Shown: positions 22,339-34,816 of the stretch, in pieces
Layout: each line of letters starts with the position of its first letter
Position numbering within the stretch: the first letter of the stretch is position 1
NCBI GenBank assembly: GCA_020543525.1
Contig: JAHYIO010000009.1
Location: 186,001-250,000 of the forward strand
Origin: Coriolopsis trogii
Taxonomy: Eukaryota; Basidiomycota; Agaricomycetes; Polyporales; Polyporaceae
DNA: 64,000 nt
Direction: 5' to 3'
The notes under the pieces: model-generated
What the model saw: only the letters and a program-made list of their open reading frames with translations
Told to the model about the DNA's origin: nothing
The model's database searches: none
Position numbers and translations under genes: made by a program

Positions 22339-23489
22339 TCACGACCCGAAATATAGAGGTAGTACATGTTTTGCAACGTTGAAGCCCAGCAAGGACAGTA
22401 TGTACCCTGTGAAGAGCGGTAGCAATGGAGCAAGCAATAACTCCGTGCGAACTAGGAATGGCAAAGCTGTAGGAGTGGTGCACGTGAGGCAGGTGAACAC
22501 ACAAGAGTAGACCCTAGCTCACTGTTTAGCCCTAGATAGACTCCATATATGTATTGCGCAAACCTAAATCACGGTCAATATTCCTGTATGGGACCAGCCA
22601 GATGGTCGAGAAGCGTACCCAGCGAGATAGAGTGTGTTCGACACAAACAAGCATACCCAGTTATTCTTCAGAATGATGGGGACCAGAAACAGTTGCGCCA
22701 GGTACAACGTCAAGTAGAAAGGGAAGAACGCGTTGGTATGGACGTCAAACGCGAATGCCCATTCGACTTTGGCGTCTCCCGGCGTCGAATGTGATGGTGG
22801 GGAGAGTAGTATCCGGTTTGCGAAAACCCTGGTTGGACTTGAGCAATCCTCGGGTCCATTGCGACACTAGCAAAGGGCGTACCAGAGTATAGTCGCAATC
22901 ACACCGCCTACCAGGAGATAGTCACGAACGACCATGAGGATAGCTAACTCAATAGCTCCCCAGATGCTGTATGAGTAGACGACCGACCATGCAACTGCTG
23001 ATACTACGCATCGCCAACGTCAACTGCCTGAGCCGGTAAGACAATCAAACCCATGGACATACCGGCCAGACATGCTGCTATGAGGATGAGAATTGCAGGG
23101 TCATCTCTAGCCCACGTATTCTTGGTTTCTGGCGTGTGGAGAGTTAATAAGCGCAACAAGGAACTCGGATGAGGTCACTCACGTTTGTGAAAGTAGACAT
23201 TACGGTAGCTGCATGAGTGTGAGCAAGAAGAGTCATGATTCACGTGCTACTGCTCACACTCGTTTTGGGGCAACACAGAGGTATGTCAACTGCCACGCTG
23301 CCTGTTCGAAGTCCTACCTCCGCGTCTCGCTTGATGAACGCGTATCCGGGAGACAAACAATGCAGTGCGTACCATTTGTTGAAATCGATGTAGCCTCCTA
23401 AATATCACAGGGATGCGGCTTGTGCTTGACGGGCTTCGATACTGTCCACCACTGCTTGGGGTCGGAGAAGTAACCGGCAAGACATCCAT
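22339..23489 (-). CDS. GMH1: GMH1/UNC-50 family Golgi membrane protein
   Basis: Eight exons (23489-23373, 23313-23258, 23208-23183, 23128-23063, 23003-22883, 22828-22619, 22563-22523, 22466-22339) give 254 aa, the usual size. Family traits in order: basic Pro/Ser head, LHRFQQMDFEQAAWQLTYLC, RVYRNVYFHKQTKNTWARDD (strongly conserved in UNC-50), a first membrane region, VVRDYLLVGGVIATILW, then VEWAFAFDVHTNAFFPFYLT and LAQLFLVPIILKNNW, and two final membrane spans ending HVLPLYFGS. Five or so membrane helices are expected. Yeast Gmh1 is a Golgi protein that interacts with the Arf-GEFs Gea1/Gea2, and worm UNC-50 is needed for receptor trafficking, so a role in Golgi transport is likely. All seven introns are 49-59 nt. 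A TATAA-like element lies about 120 nt upstream in the 342-nt gap shared with the divergent WW gene. Confidence 0.9.
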
Positions 23490-23831
23490 GTCTGCTCCTA
23501 TGCGAAAACGAAGGTGAGAACGTTGGAAAGACAGTGTGTCTGTGGAGCTGGTTCGTGCAAGAGAGAGCAAGAAGGATTGCGTCAAGCGTGCAGGAAGGAG
23601 GGTGTAAGTACTATATAAGTGGAGGACTTAACAGGAGAGTTGTGGCCAGTAGAGTGACCGCCGGGCCATGACCGCACTGCTAACAGACGCCCATCTATAC
23701 GCCGAGCGCCAATTGTTTGAAGCGGCGATTGAAAGTGAATATGCAGACGCGAGGCTTGACTTCGAAGACCCTGAGACTTATCCTCGACTCCCACTCACAA
23801 CAACCACTATCGCCCTCGACTGGTCACCAGC
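23490..23831. promoter_or_regulatory. bidirectional promoter between GMH1-like and WW-domain genes
   Basis: The 342-nt gap separates two divergent start codons. A TATATAA-type element (CTATATAAGT at 23611-23620) reads well on the plus strand, about 210 nt before the WW-protein ATG, and its complement is also TATA-like. A small upstream plus-strand frame begins at an ATG at 23668 and may form a uORF-like leader. Confidence 0.4.
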
Positions 23832-26800
23832 ATGGCTGACGACGACGGCGAGCGCCTCGACTGGGGCAACGACGACGATGAACAGCAGCTCACAGCCAAC
23901 TCCTACCGCGAACTTTCGCCACGACAGTCGACAGGCGGATACGTGAATCCGTCAGAAGACGCAGAGGACGCAGTGTCTCTGGGGGGCGATGATGACGACG
24001 AGCATGAGTACTTTGCTAACAGTACTACAGAGCAGGTATCTGCATCTGGGGCACAATCTCATGCAAAGCCGACGTCCAACGCGTCGCACTCACATTCCTC
24101 CGCAAAGCGCGACTCCCAGCGTCTACCTGCCGCCACACCGTCTAGAGCCCCCTCCCGTAACAAAAACTCGGCGTCGCCCACCAGAGACTCTCGACCCCCT
24201 CATTCAGCAGGAAAGCTTCCACCGGCACCGCTCATTCACGCTCTTCCCCCCAAGCCAGTACTCGTACCACCTCTGTTCGAACAGCCATCCGAGCCAGGAA
24301 TACTCGCGAGCGCTATGGTCAACAGCAGGCGTAAAGCCAATGGCACTGGCAAGAGTGTGACAGGTCCTGATGACGACGATCCTCTCCCTCCGGACTGGGA
24401 ACTCAAGTATCCACGAACGGGCGGCGATGAGCCGTACTACTACAACCTCAAGACACAAGAGTCTACGTGGAGCAGACCGAGGCTGCCGACTTCGGGACGC
24501 ACTTCTCCTGCCAAAGTTCGGGAGAGTGTCAATCCTCAATCGTCTGGGCGGACCTCTCCCGATGAACAGGATAGTACGTGGCCTGACAGATCAGGTCGTA
24601 ATCAGCAGCCTCGTTCTACACGCAGGGATTTGCCCCCTCGTCGACCATCTCCTGCACCTAACCCTGATCTCTCATATGAGGATCGCCACTACCGGCCTGG
24701 GGGAGGAGTACAGGCGCCTGCGAATCCAGTAGACTGGCGGGGCGAGCGTGGGACAGCGGGCGCGCCTTACTATCCTGAGCCACCTTACGTTAGGCCTCGT
24801 TCGACTTCTCCTGTGGTGGCCAGCGATAGTCGACGCGGGACACGGTCTTCGAGTCCTCAGTGGGACCGCAGATCCCGTCGAGAGCTCTCTCCGCCGCTTC
24901 AGCCTGATCGCGGCGCCTGGCGAGGCGCTCACCGAGACTACTCACAGGATCGTCATGTAGACTTGCCCGATGCTGGTTGGTCGCGCTCACAGGAGTACCC
25001 AGAGCCAGCTCAATCTGATCCCCAATCGCCCACCAATCGTCGCGCTCGTCGCAAAGACGACATAGAGCCTCCTCTCCGCCGACGAAAGGACGACATGGAC
25101 CCTGTGACTCGTCGCAAAGATGACATCGAACCCCCTGTTCGCAGGAGAGACGATACTGATTTTCGACGACGCAAGGATGGCATCGAACCTCGCATGCGCC
25201 GCAAAGATGATGTTGAACCGCCTTTGCGTATGCAAAACGGCTTCGAACCTCCTCCTCTTCGCCCCCCGCTCTCTAGAGACACAAGCTCACGCCACAACGA
25301 CGAGTGGCAGGCTCCAAGTACGTTGTTCGCCTACTCCGCCTCTCGTCTTTCGCCTCGATGTTCCTCCCGAGGTGGAGGACAGGTGCATCCCTCTCGTCTC
25401 GTGAAGCCTCGGGAGTTGAGCAGCTTCGCCCCATACATCTCCATTCCCCCTCCGCCGAACCCCTTGTGTATATGCGAGGACGCTTCTCCTGGACGCTTCG
25501 ACTCGCTCCTTCCTTCTTCATACTCCTCGCTCCGATCGCTGCTTTTACGAACATATTTCCTTTTCTATTGCAGGACCTCGTTCGCCCCCGCATATGCGCG
25601 AACTATCGCCTCCAAGCAGATGGGGCCCTCCGCCTCCAGCGCCATTCCCCCCAGCACCAAGCAGCTTGAGGGACATGCATCGCGCTGAACGTTCCGACAA
25701 CCTGCAATCGGCCCGATACCACGATGACACCGCGATCGACATTGTTCCTCGACGGAGGGGAAGAGATACTGAACTGTCCGATCTGGGTGTTGACAGCTCC
25801 AAACGCAGACGACTGGATGACGAACGCAACATGTCTCGTCGTGGTCCCGACCTTTCGGTCCCCGCAGCATCTCTTCCCCCGAAGCCAGTGTCTGCGTACA
25901 CGTCTGAAGCATCACAGTCAAGCGACCGCCGTATGTTGCCCCTTCGTACATCGTCCTCAGTCAGTATCCACTTATTCTGCGTGTTCATCCAGAAACCAGA
26001 CGGGCGCCCCTTCCACCCCAGGACGTACACTGGCATAAGTCAAAACCCGATTCTCAGCCGCCTGTGCGACTCCCGCCGCCGGGGCCTTCCATGACTCGAC
26101 CACCCACTGCCTTTGACAATGGGCAAACTGACTGGAGAGGACTCGGGAATATGCCGACGTACGACCATCCGTCTGGCCCTACAGTCCGCTCCTCCGAGCT
26201 TGTGCCCCCACTGGACAACACCAATAGGGAACCACCCCCCAAAGCTGTTGGCAGACGGTCGCGCTTCGACCATCCCGACTCGCAAGATGTTTCGCGTCTC
26301 CCCGCACGAGACAACGACGCGATGGATGTAGACCTGCCACCGGCGCCCAGAGGCCGTAATGCTCCTCGTATCGAGACAGCACCGCGGTCGGGTATGGGAG
26401 GTATGTATTCTGACCGGATGACTGCAGCATCAGCACCTCCTAGCGCTCCTAGAGCGATGGCGTATCCTTCTATGCCACCTCCTGTGACCACACCTACATC
26501 TCCATATCAGTCGCGGTTAGGTGGACCTCCAGTACCTGACGGTCCTGGATTGTCCTCTGGTCGTGGTGGACCTCGATCATTGCAGAGCGGTTCAGACCGT
26601 CAATGGGACAGCAATGACATCAGCAGGCGCCCGAGTTACTCCGGGCCTAATCCTGTCGAACGTGTGGATCATCCCCCGCACCTAGTACAACGTGACCCGC
26701 CAGAGAGGTCGACAGCCCGTCCCGTTGGCATGGAAGTAAGTCTAGCAGTTTCGGTCCACCCTCTCATGGTCTGATATCTACTTGTAGCCCCGTGGACCGC

Positions 26801-28272
26801 GTGGTCAGGCTGGCTCGGATGGTGGTCCACGCCCACCACCACGGATGAGCAGCACAAACAACATCCCAATCGGTCTTCGCCCGCCCTCATACGAGAGTGA
26901 GGGACCTCATGGTCCACCGTTGAGTTCTAGCGCGCCGTCATCTTCATACCGACCTATGGACAACGGTTACGATGCCCGTCGTCGCTTCGGAGGGGATCGG
27001 AGTATGGATGTTCCAGACAAGCGAGTACGTCCTGTCTCTTTCGGACACACGCGTACAAGTTCTAACTTCATCGTAGAATATGCGGGCGCCCGTTCAAGGA
27101 GATCACTTCATGTCTGAGCGCCCGCGTACAGACCGTGCTGGCCGTCGCTCATCCGTAACTACAAACAACGAGTCTCTGGTATGAGTAGCCGATTGTTGTA
27201 TCTGTTCTATTCCTGTTAACGCATAATCCCAGCTCGGTCGCGGCCCTCCTGAACAGGGCGATGTGCGCGGTCCTTCCCGAGAGGGTCCTCCTCCTCGTCA
27301 AGTACGTGGCCTAAATGAATGTCTGATGCATTGCTAATATCGCTGTAGTACCGCGGCGAACCACTCCCTTATAAGTCGCTTCCGGAGGGTGATCGCACGT
27401 GGTCGACACGCGATGAATACGAGGCGCGTACTCCGGGGTATCGATCCAACGAAGGTTTTCCCTCGAGAGAGCCGAGACAGTAAGCCGTCATCACCACGAT
27501 CACAAAATGCAACTCACCCAAGGTTGTGTATCTCAGAAGTGGAGAATATCCTGCCCGCGACAGTCCTTCGACTCGGCACCAGCCCAGCCCAGCTACCTCC
27601 AAAGGGAAGTGGCTATCCAATCCTACCCAACCGGATGAGCTGTACGCGCAGCAGCCTCCCCTGTCCTCTACGCCTGTACCCCCAAGCGACGTATCGCGCC
27701 CTGACAGTGAAGCTTTCGAGCGTGCCAGCGGGGTCAAAGTCCATCCTGACCGAGCCCGACTATTGGACATATCGACACCTACGCCCCCTGCATCGTCTAC
27801 CGCTCCTTCCGCGAAATCTGGTCGCAACAGGCCTTCCGGCAGATCTCCTGACCCTCCGTTCCAGGAGCCCCAACGCGATGCTCCATCCACCCGAGGATGG
27901 AACCCTCCCTCGAAGCCCGACCGAGCACGAGAACTTCCTCCCAAGCCGGATGATGTTCGAATGGGTCCTCCGCGCGAACGCTCACCGCCGCCTCACCAGA
28001 ATGGCAATGGATATCGACCGAACATGAAGCGCGGAGGATCGCTTCTGGAGCGGTTGAATATACACGAGTCTCCGCCGCATGAGAGTCCGTCTTCGCTTCG
28101 CGACAGGGTAGAACCTCATGGAATTATCGAGAGCACGTCTCAGGCGCATACGGAGACGATGGAGGTCGACAACGATGGCCCGCTTGGAGGAGGCAATGGT
28201 GGTGGCCGTGGCCAAGGGAAGAGGCGTCATGGCAAGGCGAGGAGAGGCAGGAAGATCGTTGGGGGAGCTTGA
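23832..28272 (+). CDS. large disordered protein with one WW domain
   Basis: Eight exons (23832-25317, 25574-25930, 25993-26735, 26788-27024, 27077-27178, 27233-27301, 27349-27479, 27537-28272) sum to 3861 nt, 1286 aa, all in frame. One WW domain lies at about residues 185-219: PLPPDWELKYPRTGGDEPYY with the second Trp in ESTWSRPR. WW domains bind Pro-rich ligands such as PPxY. The rest is Pro/Arg/Ser/Asp-rich and disordered; the head is acidic (DDDGERLDWGNDDDE), and the tail is Gly/Arg/Lys-rich (GGGNGGGRGQGKRRHGKARR), suggesting RNA or nucleic-acid binding. Residues about 405-480 contain seven or so degenerate RRKDDIEPP units. Similar WW plus RS/RG-rich proteins work in pre-mRNA splicing or transcription, so a nuclear role is plausible, not shown. 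The first intron is 256 nt, much longer than the other six (52-62 nt), and might hide an alternative exon. Confidence 0.8.
25045..25260 (+). repeat. degenerate coding tandem repeat RRKDD-x-EPP
   Basis: Inside exon 1 of the WW-domain gene, a unit of about 30 nt encoding R-R-K-D-D-I/M/V-E-P-P recurs roughly seven times with substitutions (RRKDDIEPP, RRKDDMDP, RRRDDTDF, RRKDGIEP, RRKDDVEPP). It yields alternating basic and acidic charge, like a single alpha-helical charged zipper or a phase-separating mixed-charge tract. Confidence 0.7.
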
Positions 28273-28550
28273 AGGTTTCACCGGGTGTGTGTTTATATCG
28301 AAATCGCTTTCTTGTCGCGCTCGCAATATTACAGTTTTGCTGTTCGTGTTGTCAATCAAAGCATTCTCGTCTCGGTCCTATCTCTACCTCTGATGGCTGA
28401 TGTGAATTAGATTTAATGGTGTGCGGCTGTTGATGTTGTCTTTAAATGGTGAGTATTGTACTTGTCCAGATTGCTACAGTAAAGCTATCACTACATCGGC
28501 CACTATTAGCACATTTATCATAACTTGTTGGTGAGGTTGTCGCCTACTAT

Positions 28551-30182
28551 TCAGAAAGAGTACAATTCTGACAACATACGTTCAGCGTGCAACACTGCTC
28601 TTCCCTCCTCAAGACTCAGAGGCTCGACATATATAGGACCCTCGCCAGACTGCGACACGGACGACCGGTCAATTTCCCAGCAGCCGACGACGTCGCCCGC
28701 CGACCTGAGGGACAAGAACCGTAGCCTGTTGTTGTCTGCAGCAAAGTACTTGACGAGGTGGGTCAGGTCGATCTCGGAGAGGAAGCGGCTGATCGTGTCG
28801 TTCTCCCGGTCAGCTTCCAGGTCAAAGTAGGCGTGCGTGCAGCCGACGAAGCCTCTGATGACTTCCGCAAGCTGGGACTGCAAAGAGGCATACACGGAGG
28901 TAAGCCGTTGCCCACCACGACACGAGACGGGAAGCGCACTCACGCGATAGAAGTCGTCCGTGTCTGCCGGACACCGCTCCTTCACGGTGATCCGCGCGGT
29001 CAGGTGCGTGACGCACGCCAATTCCGCCTGCGCGCGGCGGAGCGCGCCCCCGAGCTTGTGCGCGCCCTTGAGGTGGAGGCGGAGGTGTGAGGGGCACGCG
29101 TCGGCGACGACGGCGGGGACGTGCCGCGCGGGGCCCGGGCAGCGCACGCGGCCGAGGAGCTCGAGCTCGAGCGCGGGCGCGCGGCAGGTGTTGCCGAGCG
29201 CGTAGAGGTCGGGGAGGGCGCCGCGGACGAGCGCGAGCGCGGTCCAGGCGGGCGGGGCGTGTCCGGCCGCGACGCGGTGCGCTTGCTCCTCTGTCTTGCG
29301 CTTGTTGCGCCTGCGGGTCGTGCGCAGGTGGGCGGGCCAGCCGTCGGCGCTCGGCCGTGGTGGTGAGATGTTGGGATCTGCCGGGCCGGGGCTGATTTCG
29401 AGGACGTGGAGGTTGGGGAAGGCGCGCATGAGGTGGTCCTTGGTGGTGGTGGCCGCGCGGGAGGGGAGGCGCAGGCGACGAACGGAGGGGAAGAGGGTGA
29501 GGTCAGAGTCGGGTGTGCGGTCGGAGCGCTCGCCTGGGTCGGCGCTGAGCCATGGGACGTCGCCGCCGAAGGTCACGGAGACCTCACGGAGAGTGCGGGC
29601 GTGCGGGCCGAGGTGAGTTCTGATGCTGAATGATGCTGGGATGCTGGTGCTCGTAGACGACTCGCTGACGGACTCGCCGCCGCAGACGACCTCGAGGACC
29701 TCGAGCGGGGAGCGCATCGTCTGCAGGAGGGCGAAGCTGGCTGTGGAGGCGCCTTCGATTCGCAGGTGCGTGATTGACTCGAGCGATCCGAGCGCGGGGA
29801 TGAGGTCGGGGCAGGACGCCATCGCGCGCTCGGGCTGGAGGAGGACGAGGGCGTTCAGATTCGTGAGGCACTGCAGCGTTCGCGCGAGCGACCCGACCTC
29901 CTCGGGGTCGTCGAAGACGGGAAGCGCTACCTCCAGCGCCCATACGAGCGGTCGGCGTGCTTTCGGATTCTGCTGGAGGAGGGCGAGGAGGGAGCGCACG
30001 GCGGCGGGCGAGAGGAGGTAGACGGGCTGGACGAGGGCGCGTTTGACGGCGAGCTCGCGGAGTCTGCGACAGGTGCCGCCGAACACGAGCTGGGTCTTCT
30101 GGTCGGCGTACTCGAGAATGAGGATGAGAAGCTCGACGGGGAGGCGGGGTGCGCGATCAGGTAGAAGCCAGGCCATCGCCAT
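28551..30182 (-). CDS. F-box-like protein, copy 1 of a three-gene cluster
   Basis: Two exons (30182-28944 and 28877-28551) give 521 aa. The head RLPVELLILILEYADQKTQL followed by VFGGTCRRLRELA matches the F-box pattern (LPxELxxxIxxY...L..V...R), which binds Skp1 in SCF ubiquitin ligases. The remainder is an irregular leucine-rich body (for example FPSVRRLRLPS, FPNLHVLEI, CPSHLRLHLKGAHKLGGALR) typical of the expanded basidiomycete F-box families. The intron (28878-28943, GTGAGT...TTTGCAG) is 66 nt, in frame and stop-free, so a retained form would add 22 residues. ATG 30182 is followed by a second ATG two codons later. Substrate unknown. The two neighbours downstream are paralogues, sharing FPS-R-R-L and the late intron position, which points to tandem duplication. 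Confidence 0.8.
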   Translation of the reverse strand: MAMAWLLPDRAPRLPVELLILILEYADQKTQLVFGGTCRRLRELAVKRALVQPVYLLSPAAVRSLLALLQQNPKARRPLVWALEVALPVFDDPEEVGSLARTLQCLTNLNALVLLQPERAMASCPDLIPALGSLESITHLRIEGASTASFALLQTMRSPLEVLEVVCGGESVSESSTSTSIPASFSIRTHLGPHARTLREVSVTFGGDVPWLSADPGERSDRTPDSDLTLFPSVRRLRLPSRAATTTKDHLMRAFPNLHVLEISPGPADPNISPPRPSADGWPAHLRTTRRRNKRKTEEQAHRVAAGHAPPAWTALALVRGALPDLYALGNTCRAPALELELLGRVRCPGPARHVPAVVADACPSHLRLHLKGAHKLGGALRRAQAELACVTHLTARITVKERCPADTDDFYRVSALPVSCRGGQRLTSVYASLQSQLAEVIRGFVGCTHAYFDLEADRENDTISRFLSEIDLTHLVKYFAADNNRLRFLSLRSAGDVVGCWEIDRSSVSQSGEGPIYVEPLSLEEGRAVLHAERMLSELYSF

Positions 30183-31563
30183 CTGGGACGCGGGTTGTTG
30201 GTTGGTGATGTCAGAAGCCCGGGCGAGTACTTATTGCCTATGGGCGTCGGGGGCAATGGCGGCGGCCAGTGCTGACCTGTGCGATCAAAACTTCGTGCAG
30301 GAGAGATCTGGTCGGGGGACGACTTGCCGGGGCTCGAAGAGGAGAAAGTTGACGGCGGTTCCGCTCGTGGAAGGCGCTTGCTCGACGTTTGCGCGCACAA
30401 AGTCCGTCGCCGGTCGGAACAGCCATGCAGGCGTCTGGGCTGTTGATTGAGTTGTGCTGCGCTGGGAATGAAACGGCTCGAGGCTGATGGAGAGCGAGAC
30501 CGGACGGGATTGACTTGATGCTTGGATTGATGCTTGGAGAGAGTACTTGCAATGCTTGGAGAGAGTGCACAAAGAGAGCCCGTTGTGGCCGAAATGGGCG
30601 GCAGTGTATCCTCGAATCAAGTCGGCCTTGTTCAAACGGTTCGCCTTTGTGGCTGCTCATCTTCTCGTCTTCCTTCCCGGGTCATATTTCGCCGCGCGGC
30701 TGATATCGGTTCCTGCGATACATGGGGGATCTGTCGACAAGTTACAGACAGCCGTAGCGACGTCGCCACTGCTCGTCGCAGGCGTTGGTGCCGCAAGCTG
30801 CAGCGAAACACCCATGGCCAGCCAGTCAGGGGCATTTGCTTTGCACTTCAGCAGACATGGATCACCCTTCTGCCAAGATCGTCGTTATATCCTAGAGTGT
30901 CTGCTGAATGTATACCTCGAGCACGTATGCACCTGCCAGTGTCGCGAGCCGAGCAGTAGCTAGTCGAGCGGCGCCGGATCATCTGTTCAGTGGGTGTAGG
31001 CATGTTGCGAAATAGGTCTTATTCAGAGCCAAAATGGTCGGAAATGATCCGCTGAAGTTGTGTACATCGTCATGCATGAAGTTTGAACTGCAGCGTTGAG
31101 GGGGGAGGAAGAGAGAGAGGGGTCTGGAGAACAGTGGGGCGTACGTGGGAAAGGCCGGAGGCTGTGCCTCGCGCGTTAGACTGGCCGAACACAGCTTGGT
31201 CTCAACATAAACGTCCTGCATCGACTGCACTCAGGCTCTCGCTGTTGACTGACACTATATTATGTGCAAGCTGTGTTAGCATACTAAGAACTATGGAAGC
31301 ATGTTGGCGGACTCGGAGCAAGAGGACTACATAGGAGCGTGATGCGGTCATACTAAGTACTCGTACGAGGGAGTAAATCAGGCACTTAACGTGAGGTTGG
31401 TAAAAAGTGAGTGGAACAGAGTGATACTAACGATACATCTGAACAGTGCAATGACATGATGCAGAGGTGTCCAATGGATGATGCAGATCATAAGTGAGAA
31501 CGCGATAAGTTACGTACCTACTAGTGAGCAGCGCGGGTATCCGGGCGACCAGCGCCGCAGCCC
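30183..31563. other. intergenic between F-box-like copies 1 and 2
   Basis: About 1.4 kb. It holds the promoter of copy 1 and 3' flank of copy 2. Overlapping frames on both strands at 30285-30960 have no domains. No gene called. Confidence 0.5.
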
Positions 31564-33077
31564 TCACCTCAACATCCCCTCGTCCGCCATGGCCTGCCAG
31601 GCGGCAACGGAGTCCATGTCCTGGATCGTGTACGACACCGGCGTGCGGGTGACCTGGTACGCCCGCCGCACGTCACCAAAGGACACGCAGTAGACGTTGA
31701 GGGCTGGGTTCAACCTCACGACGTCGCATGCGAGCGCGTCCACGTCGAGGTTCTGCACGATGGCCAGAGCCCTAGTGTATCCCTCGGGCACACAGAACTG
31801 CATGTAGAGGTGCGCGAGGCTAGGGAACAGCTTCGTGAACTCTAGAACGCTGGCCTGGAATGGCATAACCACAGGTGTGAGAACATGTACGAACACTGAC
31901 ACGTGCGAAGGATACTCACCACGAGCGTATCGGAAGTGACGTCTGCACCGTCCACTGGGGTGACGTCCATTGAGAGACAGCGCACGGAGACCATCGGGAG
32001 GACGTTAGCCCCCACCTCAAGGCACTTGGCATCCTCGCCATCGAACGGCATCACCAGAGATAGGTTCAAAGTCTGTGGCACATTATCGTCGACGACCAGA
32101 GGCAAAAGCTCCGAGAGGCCAGGTTGAATGCCGCCCGCGATCTTGAGCACGCGCGTCTGCGCGTGGTTCGCGAACACGCACAGTTCGACGAGCCCCCCTG
32201 TGACGAGCTCCATGTCTCTCCAGAGGCCCGCGTTGTGGGGCGACCGGGTTTCAGCTTGGTTGACGAGCCGAGTGGCTATCTCTTCTTCACCAAACGGAGC
32301 GTCCGGGTCGTAGCCGACGTCGAGGTACGTGGTTGCCGGATAGGCCAGGATGTAGTCGCCCGACCGACCGACGACGCCTCCGATGGCGAGTAGCACCCGA
32401 ACGGCAGGGAGCACGCCGAGCGGGACGAATTCGGCTCCGCCGTCGTCGACCGCACCTGCGGCGACCGTGACGTCGGTTAGGCGCGCGGCGGGGTTCGGGA
32501 CAAACGGTGTCGGCTCGCAAGCCGGGTGTACTGCGACGATCGTGAGCGAGTTCCGGAACCGGGAGAGCTGGGCCGAGGTAAGGACGCTGCGCTTCCGGTC
32601 GCGCCCTGAAACACACAATACCACGATGGGCGAGATCATCGACTCGAGAAGGCGCACGGCGCCCTCGGCGGCTTCTTTTATGCACAATTCGCGGATCGAG
32701 GGAAGCGAAGCGAGGGCAGAAGTGACCTGGGGGTATGCGACGAGGGCGTCCTCGGACCGCTCGAGGGTTAGCACAGTGGTGTTGACTAAGGAGCGGAGGG
32801 CAAGTGCCATGGTCTCCGCCTCTGCCGCCCGGTCTAGGAGGGGAAGGCTTATGTGCAGCATGGTCACAAGTGCGCCGCGGTCGGGCGACGCGCTGAGCAT
32901 GGTAAAGAAAGACAGGGCGTCTGCCTCTGGGATGTTCGAGTCGGTCAGGTTTTTGAGGACTTGGGAGACGGCATACTCTCGTACGCCGGACGACGCGGAG
33001 CCCAGTGAGAGTTTCGTCTCCTGGTCGGAGGCGATGTCGATGATGTTGAGGAAGATCTCCTTGGGCAATGCCTGCAT
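31564..33077 (-). CDS. F-box-like protein, copy 2 of the cluster
   Basis: Two exons (33077-31920 and 31854-31564) give 482 aa; the 65-nt intron GTGAGT...ATTCCAG joins LV to ASVLEFTKLF. The head ALPKEIFLNIIDIASDQETK then SASSGVREYAVSQVLKNL is F-box-like though weaker than in copy 1. Similarity to copy 1 follows in the same order: a short helix, TMLHISLPLLDRAAEAETMA, LRSLVNTTVLTLERSEDALV and SLPSIRELCI. No catalytic motif is present. Likely an SCF adaptor whose target-binding part has diverged. Its C-terminus YTIQDMDSVAAWQAMADEGM is unique among the three copies. Confidence 0.78.
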
Positions 33078-34816
33078 TTTTTCTATGAGTGCGGTGAGAT
33101 TCTGCCCTGGTTAATTCCCACTCTAACCAAGTACCCACATTATAACACGCAACAAATGGCGGAGGGATGGAGATATTGGCAAGGGATAGTCGCAGAGGTA
33201 TCGGGTCGCCTGGTCCTACGACCCTCGGTAAGTGGTCTAGTGGTGAGGACTAGTCGATGGCACATACCGTTTTGAAGCACACAAGCGATGCTCGTGAGGG
33301 ATGATGAGGTCAAGGGACAGCGGAGACGAAGGGAAGAGGTCAAGTTCAGCGAGCGGAATGGCTCTGAACTATATACCTGGGGGACGCGTGTAAGGCGATT
33401 GTCCTCGCTGCCTCAGCGGCCTCAATGGAGCCTCAAAGTGTCCCCGGACCAAGGAGAAACGACGTCAGCATCCTCTATGCGAGGCTCGAGTGCGTGTTCA
33501 TGTTGCACGGCTTTCCAATCACCTTCTGGTTGCCATCACTACATACAGTCAGTGTTATCTGATCAATGCCTATTTGTACAGATCCGCACTCTAGGATAGC
33601 GTTCGCATAGCTCTTATATCTGAGGTTATCCGTTGATTTTGCATGCTTAGAATCCTTGCGTGCCGGATAGCTGACCACCGGATGCATAGAGGCCCTCTGT
33701 TGCTAGAGCTCTCGCACGCCTGGCAAGACTGCCCGAGTGACCCATGTTAGGGAGCGGAGGGAGAGACCGTGGAGAATCACTGGAGATGGCTGAGACTCGG
33801 ATGGCAGGTAGCCGAGAGACGACTTGGTCCTGGCGTCCTCATCAGGACCCCTGGGAATCTCCCGACATCCCGTCTCAGGGTTGCGGTTTCGGGGTCCTCA
33901 CCGTCGGCGCTCCCCCCCCCTCGTTCGAGCCGTTGAGTCTCCCTCTCCATCCTGTGTGCCATACGAGTGCATGTCTTCACTGCAAGAGAGCATGGTCACA
34001 ATGCAAACGTTCGACCATTCACGCCAGCTGGGAGGTATGGCTGGTTACGGAGTCGGGCATCGGAGCAGGCTGGAAACACCTCCTTTCAATCTCCGCGCGG
34101 CAGCAAGCGAGTGATCAGATCTTGCGCTCACTCCTCTCACGATAGGACGGGACAATAAACCACTGGCCCCTTCAAGTCCCCAAGCCGTTTCTCTCTTTGC
34201 CCTCTCACGATGCATGAACTGCGTGTTTCGAATAACCCACAACCCTATGCCTGATACCGTGTACGATGTGATCCGCACAGGCTGCCAGTGGAGCTTGGGC
34301 CGGTGCGCCCAGTGCCAGCAGAGTTTCCCGAGGCCGCCTCGCTTATTCCAAGGTGCACATGCAGGCTTGACGTGTGCGTACGCTTGCTGCATGCGCTGTC
34401 GGTTGTGGCTTACCCAGATTGGCCTTTCCTCCGAACGGACCCGCCACGTCAGCCTGCAAGTGCAAGTAGGCAACCGCCCGGCCGAATACAGGAGAGACAT
34501 TTGGCCCGGCAATTGAATGTCGGACGACCCTCTCAGGCCATAATTTTCACGCGGACGATCGATGGGAACGGCGTCGGCTCAGGGAGACACCGAGGGTTTG
34601 TGAACCCGACTCAGGAGTTAGCATGCGGAAGTGAAGGGCATAACAGTACGATTGTGCCAAATCATGGAGGAAGGGGAGTCCGTAGTGAATAACAAGGTGA
34701 AAGGGACGTAACACGAGACTAGATGCTACACAATGAAACGTCGCGGTACAATACGCTGATAATAAACAGATAAAGACATACATACTTACCATTATTGAAG
34801 AGGACTGTCGATGGTC
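33078..34816. other. intergenic between F-box-like copies 2 and 3
   Basis: About 1.7 kb without a supported gene. A Cys-rich plus-strand frame (34214-34516) is open but has no recognisable zinc-binding spacing and no codon pattern that convinces me. Confidence 0.5.

Noticed and set aside
32287..33138. 283-codon minus-strand frame overlapping F-box copy 2
   Set aside because: Same strand, other frame; composition Arg/Pro/His-rich and no domain, while the chosen frame matches copy 1.
34214..34516. Cys-rich 100-codon frame
   Set aside because: Cys spacing fits no zinc-binding pattern, and overlapping frames on both strands are equally open.
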